Below are positions 12,180 through 23,247 of a stretch of DNA of 64,000 bases, in pieces (position 1 is the stretch's first letter; the number at the start of each line of letters is the position of its first letter). A program made the translations under genes and the position numbers. The notes beneath the pieces are model-generated. The model had not been told where the DNA came from. It did not search any database and saw only the letters and a program-made list of their open reading frames with translations. Source of the stretch: Dromiciops gliroides (Eukaryota > Chordata > Mammalia > Microbiotheria > Microbiotheriidae); NCBI RefSeq assembly GCF_019393635.1, contig NC_057862.1, forward strand, positions 676,164,314 through 676,228,313. The letters are read 5' to 3'.

Positions 12180-13377
12180 GAAAACCAGTAACCTAGAGAG
12201 TAACCAGAGCCAAGAGAATACAGAACAGGACCAAGTAAGGCCCATACATTACCTCCAGAAGGGCACAGGTCCTGGACATAAAAAATCTAAACTCAGGTAG
12301 TAACATTTAAAGAATTAATAAACAAACAAAAAAAGAAAGAAAGAAAAAGAATCCTAACATAGAGTTATTATGGTGATAGGAATGCCCATGAAACAAACCC
12401 AAAAAAGACTAATTCCAAAATATCTGCAAGAAAAAAATCAAAGTAAAATAGAATATGGCTATGAGTTCAACTAGAACTCCTTGAAGAACTTAAGTAAGAG
12501 GTTTTTAAGAGTTTAGGATGCTGAAAGTACTAAAGTAAAGAATTTGGAGAGCATTCGAACTATTAGCACAAGAGGTATAAAACCTTACCCAAACAACAGA
12601 CTTCCTTGAAAATTTTGAAGGAATAAAAAAAGCTAATTACTTCATGAGACCATAAGAAATATTAAAACAAACTCAAAGATTGAAAAAATATAAAAATGTA
12701 AAGTAACTTTTGTATCAAAAACAACTAACCTGGAGAACAAATCAAGGAAAGATAATTTAAGAATCACAGGACTGCCTGAAAGCCATCACCAAGTAAGAGC
12801 TTCAATATCATACTCCAAGAAATCATGAAAGAAAATTGTCTATATCACTAAGAACCAGATGGTAAAATGAAAAAGAAAGAATCCAAAGAATCTACCTCCT
12901 AAAAGGAAAAAAAGAAAAGAAAATTCCCAAGAACATCATTGCTAAAATCTGGAGCTTCCAGATCACAGAAAAAATATTATAAGCAGCCATAAATAAAGAA
13001 TTCAAGTACCAAAGAGATACAGTTAGCCTCACAAAAGATTTAGCAGCAACCACCATAAATCAGCAGAGAAAGACAAAAGGCATGGGTTTAAAACTAAGAA
13101 TAAAATTACTAAGAAAAATTGAATATAATCCTATGTTAGGGGAAATGGATATTTCATAAAATCATCTAAGCATTCCTGATGAAAAGACCAAGGCTGCAAA
13201 GAAATTTTTAAATTCAAACACAGAAGTTAAGAGAAACACAAAAAGGCAAATATGCATAAGCAATAAGGAGGGACTAAACAAGGGTGAAGTGTTTACATTC
13301 GAAAGAAACAGGAATATGTTTCCCCTGAGAAACCTAATATCATCGGGGTTCATAGAGTTAAATAAGTTGGAAAGCTC
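12180..13377 (+). mobile_element. HAL1/L1 ORF1-type LINE relic
   Basis: A-rich plus strand. Around 12755-13010 a broken frame recalls the L1 ORF1 core: an RITGLPES-like motif, then an 'EI..EN' stretch, an 'IERIH'-like stretch and 'EKILQAA'-like remnants. There is no RT-like sequence after it, which fits a half-LINE (HAL1) that carries ORF1 only. Many stops and frameshifts make it non-functional. Confidence 0.6.
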
Positions 13378-13900
13378 GGGGCAGCTAGGTGGCTCAGTGA
13401 ATTGTAACGATTGGAATGACACCACCTGCTGGAGACTTACTGTAGGAAAGCTCCTCCATGAGGAGAAGGTGTCTGAGGGCAAGTCATGCAGCTTTTCTTT
13501 GGCATCAGGAAGTGACTTTTGCTTGTGGGAGGAAGAGGGGGCGAGGTTGGCTCTTTCATTCTCTTTATTCAGGACTCTGGTGGAGAGTGGAGCTAGAAAT
13601 GCACTCTCCCTTTAATAGATAGATAAATGTAGGCCTTTCACTCTCTCTTCACCAAATTCTTATTCTCCTTAATAAATGCTTAAAGTCTCAACTCTTGCTA
13701 AAGCTTATAATTTATTGGCAACCACTCATTAGATATTTTCGACAGTATAGCTAGAATTTTAGCACCTTACAGAATAAAGCACCGGCCCCTGGATTTAGGA
13801 GGACCTGAGTTCAAAGCTGGCCTCACACACTTGACACTTACTAGCTGTGTGACCCTGGGCAAGTCACTTAACCCTCATTGCCCCGCAAAAAAAAATAAAA
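13378..13900 (+). mobile_element. SINE split by an LTR insertion
   Basis: Head ggggcagctaggtggctcag at 13378-13402, then the rest of the same SINE from 13772 (gaataaagcaccggcccctg) to an A-rich tail at about 13900. The two halves join perfectly once 13403-13775 is removed. Confidence 0.9.
13403..13771 (+). mobile_element. Solo LTR (369 bp) nested in a SINE
   Basis: Begins TGTAACGATTGG and ends AGCACCTTACA (TG...CA). It has a 4-bp duplication gaat at 13399-13402 and 13772-13775, and an AATAAA signal near 13670, about 100 bp before the end, with a T-rich region after it. No retroviral coding sequence flanks it. Because it sits inside a SINE of a young-looking family, it arrived after that SINE. 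Confidence 0.88.
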
Positions 13901-14159
13901 ATAAAAATAAGATGGAAGGCCTTGGGAGTTGTTATATTTTGTGATGTTAAAAGAAGAAAAGAAAGGGAGGGGGAAAAGAATACACCAGAAGGAAAGGCAG
14001 GATAAAGGGTGAGGAAAATTATCTCATGTATTTAGAGCATGCAACTAGAAGCCTATACAAATAGGAAGAATGAATGTGGTGAGTAGAAAACACTTGAACC
14101 TCTTTAATGGGGCTCATATGCATAAACAGACACCTTCAGTTTGTTAAAATGTCACTGTC

Positions 14160-14303
14160 GGGGCAGCTAGGTGGCGCAGTGGATAGAGCATTGGCCCTGG
14201 AGTCAGGAGGACCTGAGTTCAAATCTGTTCTCAGACACTTGACACTTACTAGCAGTGTGACCCTTGGCAAGTCACTTAACCCCCAAAAACAACCCAAAAA
14301 AAT
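14160..14303 (+). mobile_element. SINE
   Basis: Begins ggggcagctaggtggcgcag. The A tail is short and mixed with C (ccccaaaaacaacccaaaaaa). Confidence 0.9.
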
Positions 14304-14339
14304 GGCACCGTCCACAAGGAAGATGCTAGAGACCTGATT

Positions 14340-14639
14340 TCAAGAGAATCCAGTGAGTTCTGGAGCTTTATGGATATTCTGCATTGGCCTCTCACATGAT
14401 TCAGAATAGCCTTTTTCACTGGTTCTGTGGCCAAAACTATAGATGACTTTTAAATGGCCTGACATCTGCTGGAGGCTTTTGACTGCATACACTTCTGAGG
14501 ATGGTGGTGACTCCTTTACTAAAGTTGCTGAGACCATGTGGTAAAGGGAAGAGGACCCTAGACCCTCCTTCTCCTTATTCCAATTCTGAGGATCTGTAGC
14601 AAAAAGAAATAGGTCTGAGTCTTTAGCCTTTTTGTTCAT
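14340..14639 (-). other. Unexplained 99-codon open frame
   Basis: An ATG-to-stop frame of 99 codons in sequence that I cannot assign to any repeat. It is rich in Ser, Lys and Glu and has no signal peptide, membrane segment or motif that I recognise. It could be a chance frame, a decayed retrocopy or an exon. I see no convincing splice sites with partners, so it is not called as a gene. Confidence 0.2.
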
Positions 14640-14649
14640 TCTTTTCTGT

Positions 14650-16800
14650 TCTGGGTGCAGGGAGTGGAATCTTCAGTCTAGGAGCTCAAGCCTTAAGGAG
14701 ATTTCAGGAATCCAAGTCAGGTATTGCCACCAGCTTAGCAGCAACACTCTGAAGAACAAGGGTCAATCCAGCATAAAATGCTATTGGCTTTGGACTTGAA
14801 TTTGATGAAACTAGTGCTATGAGGGAACTTAGCTAATGTGTAACCTTAATTCCTTTCCTAACCAGAGACTTATATGGTATAGGTAGTATATGGTAATGTT
14901 TGATCTTGCTGTAACTTTAAAGTTAATATCCCTTTGTAAAAGTTAATCAAATGTTGTCAGTAGTCTCCTAAAATGGGAGCAGCACAGCCAGTAGGAACTT
15001 GAGATGTTGACAGAGGAAAAAGACTCCCCCCTAGTTCCTAAAAACATTTAAAGGGATAAAATGTAACAAACCTAGCCCTGGGAGAGTGGATTCAGAAGCA
15101 ACCACATCTCACTTCACTTTTATCTGAATTGGTTAAAGATCTAAGGGGAAAGAACACATACATAGATCTGGGTAAAGAAATGTATTTCACTCAACAGGGA
15201 AACAGGAGAGAATGGGTCCATGGTAAGACAGAGGGTAAATTTAGGGAGGGGTTGATCATAAGCACAAGTGCTAGTGAGATCAGATTTTTGGAATATTCCC
15301 CTCCCACATGTCTCTCTTCCCTTTTCACAACTCTCTACTATGCCCTACACCAATGTCCCAAGGACCAAGATTTCTTACCTTGCTCTATCACACATTTACT
15401 GCTCCTACTGCCCAAAAGACAATTGGTGAGAATAATGGAAGACACTGTTTGGGAAGGACTTAAAGACCTTCATGGTGTACCATGCCTACTCGCTTATACT
15501 GGAAACCCTAGTGAGGAGGGAATATGTCTCTTTCTTCAGTTCAGGAGTTCTCAGAGGATAAGGACCATATTGCTGCTGTTAGACTAAGAAGAGATGTGTG
15601 GTTCTAGGTCTTGTCTATTCTTAAACTTCCCACAACAGAAACCAGCACACTAAAACTACTGTGCCTATGGAAACTGACTGATTAGTCCTGAATACACCTT
15701 CCTGAAATGCTTTTTCCAAAAGTTAACCCAAGTTTTGAATCCCTGTCTAGATCAATACTTCTTTGCCAGTCACTATCTAGCCTCCTTTCCCTATTCTCAT
15801 TCTACACACCTCTCTTCCTCTGGGATATGATGAAGGCCACAGCTGAGATCAATACCTGGCTAAGAGATCATGACATCCAGTGCTAAAACCTGAAATGTCA
15901 CTCTTATGGTTTCTTGAGGGGCTGCAAGGATGAGAGGTACAACTGTAAAGGGATAAGTAACTTGAATAAATGCTTGTTAAATGGGAAAAAATGAAAACTT
16001 TTAAAAGAACTTGCCCTGAGATAAGGGAGAGATCATCCCTTGGGAAGTGGAAAGTTGCAAGAATCAGGGCTGATACGAGTCTGGCAATAGTTCTCATCTC
16101 CCATCCCGGAGGAATGGGATGCAGATGGTGTTGTTATGTTTTGATGGTCTTATCCCATATTGACTCTAATCCCAAAATTTTAAAAAGAATATGCCTTCCC
16201 TAGAATAATTGCTGAATATGAACCTTCCCCTACAAGAAGACATTTACTAGAATACTTGGTGAGAGTCTACAGCACATGGTACCCTCACCACAGCAATGTA
16301 AGCCATATCAGTCCTCCCTGGCTGGAGCTCCAAGGTGGTTCAGAGGTAACAAGTGTCTTTGATATTGGGTGAAGTGCCACTGGATTTCCCCTTCCCCCCA
16401 ATCACCTGCTTTCTCTCCTCCCAATGCATAAAGATAAAATAGAGTTAGAGGCCTGTGGCAATTCAGGAGGGAAAGGTTCTGCTAACACTGTCATCATGGT
16501 GGCATACAGGAGTTAATCGGATTGAACTATGCCATGTTTAGTGTTGTCAGATTTTCCTATCTACCCTACCCTACTTCCTTTATTTTCTTTTTTAATCCCT
16601 GACATCCTCCCTCCAACTTTTCTTGTCCTGGGAAAGGGTGAATATTGATGTGTGTGAATCTGGGTCCATATTATATTGCTTCATGGGGAAATCAATGCTG
16701 CTTGTTTTTCCTCCCTCATTTCTGTCTTCTTCCATCTCATCTGCCTCTTTATTCCATCATCCTTTCCCTTCCCCTCCCCTCATCTCTATAATGAAGGGAT
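14650..16800. other. Stretch without recognised gene or repeat
   Basis: About 2.1 kb. The longest plus frame (15129-15587, 152 codons) has no recognisable domain, no Kozak-like context of note and no splice partner, so I treat it as chance. Confidence 0.45.
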
Positions 16801-16809
16801 CCCTAAAGA

Positions 16810-17115
16810 GTCAATCAACAAGCATTTGTTAAACAATTCCTATATGCCATGACCTGTGTTAAGCACTGGTAACTTAAAGAAAGATAACGATAGCCCCTGT
16901 CCTCAAGAAGTTCACACTCTAGTGGGGGATATCACAAGCACATAGCTACATCCATACATGATACATACAAAGTAAATGGAAGGTTATCTCAGAAGGAAGG
17001 TATTATCTGCTGTGAGGACCAGGAAAGGACTCCTACAGAAGGTAGAATTTAAATAGAGGATGCCAGAAGGCAAAGTTGAGAAGGAGGGAGTTTTAACCAA
17101 TGCAAAGTCATGGAG
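16810..17115 (-). repeat. L2 LINE fragment
   Basis: Antisense L2: aacaagcatttgttaaacaa, cctgtcctcaagaagttcac, 'actctagtgggggatatcac', then 'ggaaaggactcctacagaag'. Confidence 0.75.
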
Positions 17116-17149
17116 TCAGGAGGTAGAGGTAGAAAAGCATGTGATGTGC

Positions 17150-17880
17150 CCAAGGTCACACATATAGTAAACATTAAAGGCAGGATTTAAGCCTATATCT
17201 TCTGACTCTAATATGTCCCAACCCTAGCACAGACTCTACTAACTGGAGTGAATGTGTCCATGACAGCTGAGGACCAACTCCTAGGTCTTGTTGCATGTAA
17301 GAGAGAAAATAATGGTAGCATGGAAATTCCCAAGTGTTTATCTTCCCCCACCCCACCCCTGCCAAAGACTTCCAGCCTTTCTGATGTCTGCCTGGGGACC
17401 ATGGCCCTTTAAATACACACTAATCCTACCTTCCCCCTGCTCCACTGAGACCTGGATTGGCACTTCTCAGACACCATCCTCCTATCAACTAATGGCATAA
17501 CCTGGGAAAAAAACAATCTCTGGCCCTGTTATGACGATCATGAAGATAGAAGTGAAGGATGATCTGTGGTATGTCAGCAAGAAATTCTGAGTTTGAGTCA
17601 CCATCAAAAGGAGACTCAAAGGAAGATCCAGATATATTCCTTGGGAGAAATTCAGACACTTCCTTTCTTTTAAATACCACCTGCTATTCCCTACCCCTTG
17701 CAATGTTTTAAGCTAGAATCTATAATTACATGGGTGTAGGGAACTACCAGCATGCTCTCTCTACCATTTGGCAAATGGGATGTAACTCAGGCTTGAAGAT
17801 TTGCTTCCAGTCATGGTCTTTTATATAAACAGTGTTGGGAAGGAGCTGAGCTGAGTGTAAGCTAAGGGCTACATTTCCCC
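17150..17880. other. Stretch without recognised gene or repeat
   Basis: About 730 bp with several short overlapping frames on both strands and no recognised domain. A 17-bp word at 17858-17874 recurs at 21539 (see findings). Confidence 0.45.
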
Positions 17881-18754
17881 TTAAGAGTGATCATATTCCA
17901 TATGAAAAAATGCTCTAAATCACTATTGATTAGAGAAATGCAAATTAAAACAACTCTGAGGTACCACCTGACACCTATCAGATTGGCTAAAATGACAAAA
18001 AAGGAAAATAATAAATGTTGGAGAAGCTGTGGAAAAATTGGAACACTAATGCATTGTTGGTGGAGCTGTGAACTGATCCAACCATTCTGGAGAGCAATTT
18101 GGAACTATGCCCAAAGGGCTATAAAGTTGTGCATACCCTTTGACCCAGCAATATCACTATTAGGTCTTTTTCCCAAAGAGATCATAAAAAAGGGGAAAGG
18201 ACCCACATGTACAAAAATATTTATAGCTGCTCTTTTTGTGGTGGCAAGGAATTGGAAATTGAGGGGATGCCCATCAATGGGGGGATGTCTGAACAAGTTG
18301 TGATATATGAATGTAATGGAATACTATTGTGCTATAAGAAATGATGAGCAGGCAGATTTCAGAGAAACCTGGAAGGACTGATGTTGAGTGAGATGAGCAA
18401 AACCAGGAGAACATTGGACACAGTATCAACAACATTGTGTGTTGATCAGTTGTGATAGACTTGACTCTTCTCAGCAATACAATGGTCCAAGATAGTTCCA
18501 AAGGACTCATGATGGAAAATGCTCTCCAAATCCAAAAAAAAAGGAACTATTTCTATTTTGTTTTTCTTTTTCTTTTATGAGGTTTTTCTTTTTGCTCTGA
18601 TTCTTCTTTCACAGCATGACTAATGCAGAAATATGTTTAATGTGATTGTACATATATAACCTATATCAGATTGCTTGCTGTCTTGGGGAGGGGGGAGGGA
18701 GGAGAGAGAGGGAGAAAAATTTAAAACTAGAAATCTTATAAAAACAAATGTTGA

Positions 18755-18909
18755 GGGGCAGCTAGGTGGCACAGTAGATAAAGCACAGGCCTTGGATTGA
18801 AGAGGACCTGAGTTCAAATCCAACCTCAGACACTTGACACTAGCTGTGAGACCCTGGGCAAGTCACTTAACCCTCATTGCCCCACAAAATAAAATTTAAA
18901 AAAAAAAAA
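18755..18909 (+). mobile_element. SINE inserted in L1 3' end
   Basis: Head ggggcagctaggtggcacag, A tail ending near 18909. It has a local loss of 'ttactagct' in the middle (gacactagctgtgagac). Confidence 0.9.
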
Positions 18910-18918
18910 GAAAAGGGG

Positions 18919-19073
18919 GGGGCAGCTAGGTGGCACAGTGGATAGAGCACTGAACTCAGGAGTACCTGAGTTCAAATCTGGCCTCAGACACAACACTGGC
19001 TGTGTGACCCTAGGCAAGTCACTTAACCCCAATTGCCACACCAAAAACCAAAAAAAAAAAAAAAAAAAAAAAA
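18919..19073 (+). mobile_element. Second SINE in tandem
   Basis: Head ggggcagctaggtggcacag directly after the tail of the previous copy, then a long A tail to 19073. Confidence 0.9.
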
Positions 19074-19152
19074 GTTGAAAACTGTCTCTACTTGTAATCA
19101 GAAAATAATATAATACTTTTATGAAAAAAGAGTGATCAGAAAAGTGCCTTTC

Positions 19153-19832
19153 GACCCACATGTACAAAAATATTTATAGCTGCTCTTTATGTGGTGGCAA
19201 GGAATTGGAAGTTCAGGGGACGCCCATCAATTGGGGAATGGCTGGACAAGTTGTGGTATATAAATACAATGGAATACTATTGTGCTGTAAGAAACAATGA
19301 GCAGGAGGAGTTCAGAGAAACCTGGAGGGTCTTGCGTGGGCTGATGAGTGAGATGAGCAGAACCAGAAGAACATTGTACACAGTATCATCAACATTGAGT
19401 GTTGACCTACTGTGATGGACTATATTCTTCTCACCAATGCAATGGTACAGAAGAGTTCCAGGGAACTCATGATAGAAGAGGATCTCCAAATCCACGGGGA
19501 AAAAAAGAACTGTGGAGTAGATGCTGAATGAACCATACTATTTCTTTTGGTTTTGGTGCTGATGTTTTTCTATTTTGAGGTTTTTTGTCATTGCTCTGAT
19601 TTTTCTCTTATAACATGACTAATGCAGAAATATGTTCAATGTTATTGTGTGTGTGTGTATAACCTATATCATATTACCTGCTGTCTAGAGAAGGGGAGAG
19701 GGAGGGGAAGGAGGGAGAAAAATCTGAAATTGGAAAGCTTGTATAAACAAAAGTTAAGAACTATCTTTACATGTAATGGGGAAAAAATAAAATACTTTAT
19801 TAATTTTAAAAATCCTTTAAAAAAAAGAAAAA
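19153..19832 (+). mobile_element. L1 LINE, 680-bp 5'-truncated insertion
   Basis: Starts at gacccacatgtacaaaaata in the end of ORF2 and ends in an A-rich tail. It is flanked by a perfect 15-bp TSD agaaaagtgcctttc (19138-19152 and 19833-19847). Its subfamily (gagcaggaggagttcagaga) is the same as the L1 part of the composite at 20800. Confidence 0.93.
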
Positions 19833-20349
19833 AGAAAAGTGCCTTTCCTTGTGAACCTAGACTCATCTTACCCTACACTAAAGAAATCTAAGGGGAAGGG
19901 GGCATAGAGGTTTAACTCAAGAATGGTACCCCTCTTAGAGTCTAAGAAAAGAGCAGGCAGACTCTAGGTGCTCTGGGGTGGGGGGGGGGGTCTACCTGCT
20001 CCCAGCTAACATAATGGCAGTACAGAGTACAGGCATGGCCTCTGGCTCTCCTTCCACAGAAGCAGTCCATGTCTCAGATCATATCTAACCACAACACTCA
20101 CAAGCCATGTTAATATATTTTTAAAGCCTATGTGTCCTTCACACCTGCCTTATACAGAGGACAGTCATCTCGAACCACAAAGAGAACTGTAAATATGTTT
20201 GTACATATAGGGCTGTTTCCTCTTTCTTGGGTCTCTTTTGGCCATGGAACTAGCAATAGTACTGATATGTCAAAGGGTATAAACTAGATAACCTTTTGTG
20301 TAAAATTCCAAATTGCTTTCTATAATGATTATAGCCATTCACAGGTACA

Positions 20350-20605
20350 GCAACAGGTGGAAAGGAAGGTAATAAGCATTTATCTAGCACCTACTCTGTG
20401 CCACACAGTGTGATACACTTTACAAATATCTCATTTGATCTTCACAATAACTCCAGGACGTAGATGCTATAACTATCCCCATTTTAAAGAGGAGAATACT
20501 GAGGCAGAGTTGAAATGAGTTGGTCAGGATTATGTAGCTAGTTTCTAAGGCTAAATTTTAACTCAAGACTTTCTCTCTCCAGGTCTAATACTCTAATACA
20601 CCATC
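20350..20605 (-). repeat. MIR/CORE-SINE with L2-like edge
   Basis: Blocks: cttcacaataactccaggac, 'aactatccccattttaaaga', 'gaggcagagttgaaatgag', all in antisense MIR order. Confidence 0.65.
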
Positions 20606-20799
20606 AACAATACATCAATGTGCCTGTTTTTCCACAGCCCTTCTAATATTTATTATTTTTGTCAGCTGTGTCAACCTAATTAATGTGAGATAGAAACTCA
20701 AAAATTCCTTTAATTTGCATTTCTCTAATTGTGATTTCAAGAGTTTTCTCATATACCTTAAAATATCATTGGTTTCTTCCCTTAAGAAGTATCTGTTCT

Positions 20800-21973
20800 G
20801 GGGCAGCTAGGTGGTGAGCCACAGCTCCTGAGTGACTTATAACCGCATCCTGTGTTGTATCTACCCCATGAGGATTAGCTGGAGTGCCCTCTCCAGGGCA
20901 CTGGCCTGGGCAGATCAATATGGAAAACAAGCTGTTGCCCATGCAGCAGGTTTTCCCTCTCCAAGCCATTGGTGGATCCAAAGGAAAGGCAGAGCCAATA
21001 CAGTTTGGCACCAGTGCTGCTTCAGGAGTTGCCAGAGGGATGTGATGTCCAACATCCAACTGCCTAAGGGACTTCGACTCCTGTTTTTCCCTTGGGGTTA
21101 ACTCCGGAAGCCTTTCCCATATATGGGTATAGCTGCAAGGCAGTGGAGGTTTAAAATCAGGGTTCCTTCCCCTAGGCGATTTGCCTGCCAAGGCTAACGA
21201 GCCCCACCTGCCCAAAGCGACTGGTTTTAAAGCACCAGTGACTCGCCTTCGCCCCTTCTCCTGTTAGTGAAAACAGTTCTGCCAGGAGAAGACCAGGAGT
21301 TGGGCTTCGGTTGTCAGAGGCTATTTGAGACACACGCTATTGGAGCATTTTATAGAGAGTGGGAGCTTATCCCCACTCCCACCCCGGCATGACAAACCTT
21401 TGGAACCATATATGAATGTAATGAAATACTATTGTGCTGTAAGAAACGATGAGCAGGAGGAGTTCAGAGAAACCTGGAGGGTCTTGCATGGGCTGATGAC
21501 GAGTGAGATGAGCAGAGCCAGGAGAACATTGTGCACAGTAAGCTAAGGGCTACAACATTGTGTGTTGATCAACTGTGATAGACTAGATTCTTCTCACCAG
21601 TCCAACGGTACAAGAAAGTTCCAAAGGACTCATGATGGAAAAGACTCTCCAAATCTAGAAAAAAAATAGAAAAAAGGAACTGTGGAATGTGGACGTTGAT
21701 TGGACCATACTATTTCTTTTGTTTTTGGTGCTGTTGCTTTTCTTTTTTAAGGTTTTTCTTCTTGCTCTGATTCTTCTTGTATAACATGACTAATGCAGAA
21801 ATATGTTTAATGTTATATATCAGATTACCTGCTATCTAGGGGAAGGGGGGAAGGAGGGGAGAGAGGGAGAAAAAATTGAAATTAGAAATCTTATCTAAAC
21901 AAAGGTTGAAAACACAAATAAACAAATAAATAAATACATAAAAAGTTAATATAATGAACACCAAAAAAAAAAA
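20800..21973 (+). mobile_element. Composite retrotransposon: SINE-head / unknown CpG-rich block / L1 3' end
   Basis: A single insertion into an old L1. A perfect 16-bp TSD aagaagtatctgttct flanks it (20784-20799 and 21974-21989). It has three parts. First, 15 bases identical to the SINE head, ggggcagctaggtgg (20800-20814). Second, about 590 bp of unassigned, CpG-containing sequence (to about 21405). Third, L1 3' end from the ORF2 C-terminus (about 21406) through the 3' UTR to an A-rich tail. The middle block contains no repeat that I know; it could be an L1 5' UTR brought next to the L1 3' end by internal deletion or splicing. One 13-bp insertion (agctaagggctac, 21541-21553) breaks its L1 part. 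Frames on the minus strand of the middle block (149 codons) have no known domain. Confidence 0.82.
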
Positions 21974-22339
21974 AAGAAGTATCTGTTCTTATCCCAAGAT
22001 CATTTTTCAATTGAGGAATGACTCAGTCTCATAAATTTGAATCATTTCCCTATATATCTCAGAAATGAAACCTTGTCAGAGAAATTTCCTACAAAGATTT
22101 TTTTCAATTGTTTCTTTTTTCATCTTAACTTTATTGGATTTGTGAAAATTTTTGAAAATTGTATATAATCAAAGTTTTCCATTTTATCTTCTGTAATCCT
22201 CACTTTCTTTTTTTCATCATGAACTTTTCTTCTCTCTTAGATCTGATAAGTAAGTTCTTCCATGTTTTTCTTATTTATTTATGATATGACCTTTTATACT
22301 TAGGTCATGTTTCCAATTGAATCCTTATCCTAGTATAAG

Positions 22340-22425
22340 CTGTGAGAAAACAAAGGATGCCCATCAATTAGAGGATGGTTGAACAAACTGTGGTACATGA
22401 ATGTAATGGAACATTATTGTGTAGA
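22340..22425 (+). mobile_element. Small L1 3' fragment
   Basis: Reads ggatgcccatcaattagagg ... gtggtacatgaatgtaatgg, the L1 ORF2 C-terminal segment, then stops after about 80 bp. Confidence 0.8.
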
Positions 22426-22429
22426 AATA

Positions 22430-23050
22430 GAATATGATATTGAAATGCTCACAGCAGAGAAATGTAATGGGAATCATGCTGTGGGCATATGGGGAGAGGA
22501 TGATGGGAAGGCAGGTCATTTCAAACTTCTGTAATATAGGTTCCATAAAGTACTTTTTTGAGACAGTGTACCCCCTCTCATGGATGGCTGTCCTGTCACT
22601 CCTTGAAATTGTTCCTTTCTTGTGCTTATATCTCCTACCTTATCTAGAAAAAGCCTCAACTCATCCCCATCACAAGGCCATATAGAATACCTACCCTGAC
22701 TTAGGTGTGAGGAACTATAATCCTATAACTTTACTGACCTATAATTTCATAGAATATGGGTATATCTTCATTTGATAGACCCTATTAGAGAAGTCTATAA
22801 TCCTTATCCATTGTTATAGTACTTTCCAATGTTTTAAAAAAGACAGTGCTGTAGTTTTTGCTGATTCATGTTACTAGATTAAGTTGCATATTCAGCTAGC
22901 TAGTTGCATAACCTCTCTTGGACAGAATGGATCCAGGGTATAGAAGAATCTCCGATAATGGCTAACTCCATACAAGATGAAATACTGAATGCTCTGTCAG
23001 GCTCCCAAGTAAGCATGTTGATGTTTCATTAAAGCACTACTAAATCCTGT
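22430..23050. other. Stretch without recognised gene or repeat
   Basis: About 620 bp. An 83-codon plus frame (22434-22685) has no recognised domain. Confidence 0.45.
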
Positions 23051-23066
23051 CAGAAGTATATGCTGG

Positions 23067-23210
23067 GGGGCGGCTAGGTGGCACAGTGGATAAAGCACTG
23101 GCCTTGGATTCAGGAGTACCTGAGTTCAAATCTGGCCTCAGACACTTGACACTTAACTAGCTGTGTGACCCTGGGCAAGTCACTTAACCCCCATTGCCCC
23201 ACAAAAAAAA
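23067..23210 (+). mobile_element. SINE, full length
   Basis: Begins ggggcggctaggtggcacag; A tail at 23203-23211. Perfect TSD agaagtatatgctg on both sides. Confidence 0.93.
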
Positions 23211-23247
23211 AGAAGTATATGCTGTGTTAAAATGAACTACAGCATGA

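Larger units (their letters stand above)
17887..19129 (+). mobile_element. L1 LINE 3' end with intact C-terminal ORF2 segment
   Basis: A 138-codon frame (17887-18303) matches the C-terminal end of L1 ORF2. Residues in order include the IREMQIKTT motif, RYHLTP, CWW, IPFDPA, LLG, FIAALF and RNWK, all familiar from mammalian L1. The 3' UTR follows, and two SINEs (18755 and 18919) are inserted in its end: the host text aaatgttga before the first SINE resumes as gttgaaaactgtctctac at about 19073. It is 5'-truncated. Confidence 0.9.
20225..22330 (-). repeat. Old L1 LINE in antisense, host of later insertions
   Basis: Antisense L1 wording: tcaaagggtataaactagat, then 'ttccaaattgctttctataat', later tttaatttgcatttctctaa and atcatttttcaattgagga. 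A MIR (20350) and a composite element (20800) interrupt it. Removing the composite and one TSD copy restores a continuous L1. Confidence 0.75.

Noticed and set aside
15129..15587. 152-codon frame as a gene
   Set aside because: No domain, no splice partners, no conserved-looking codon pattern that I can see.
17887..18303. 138-codon frame as a host gene
   Set aside because: It is the C-terminal end of L1 ORF2 followed by the L1 3' UTR.
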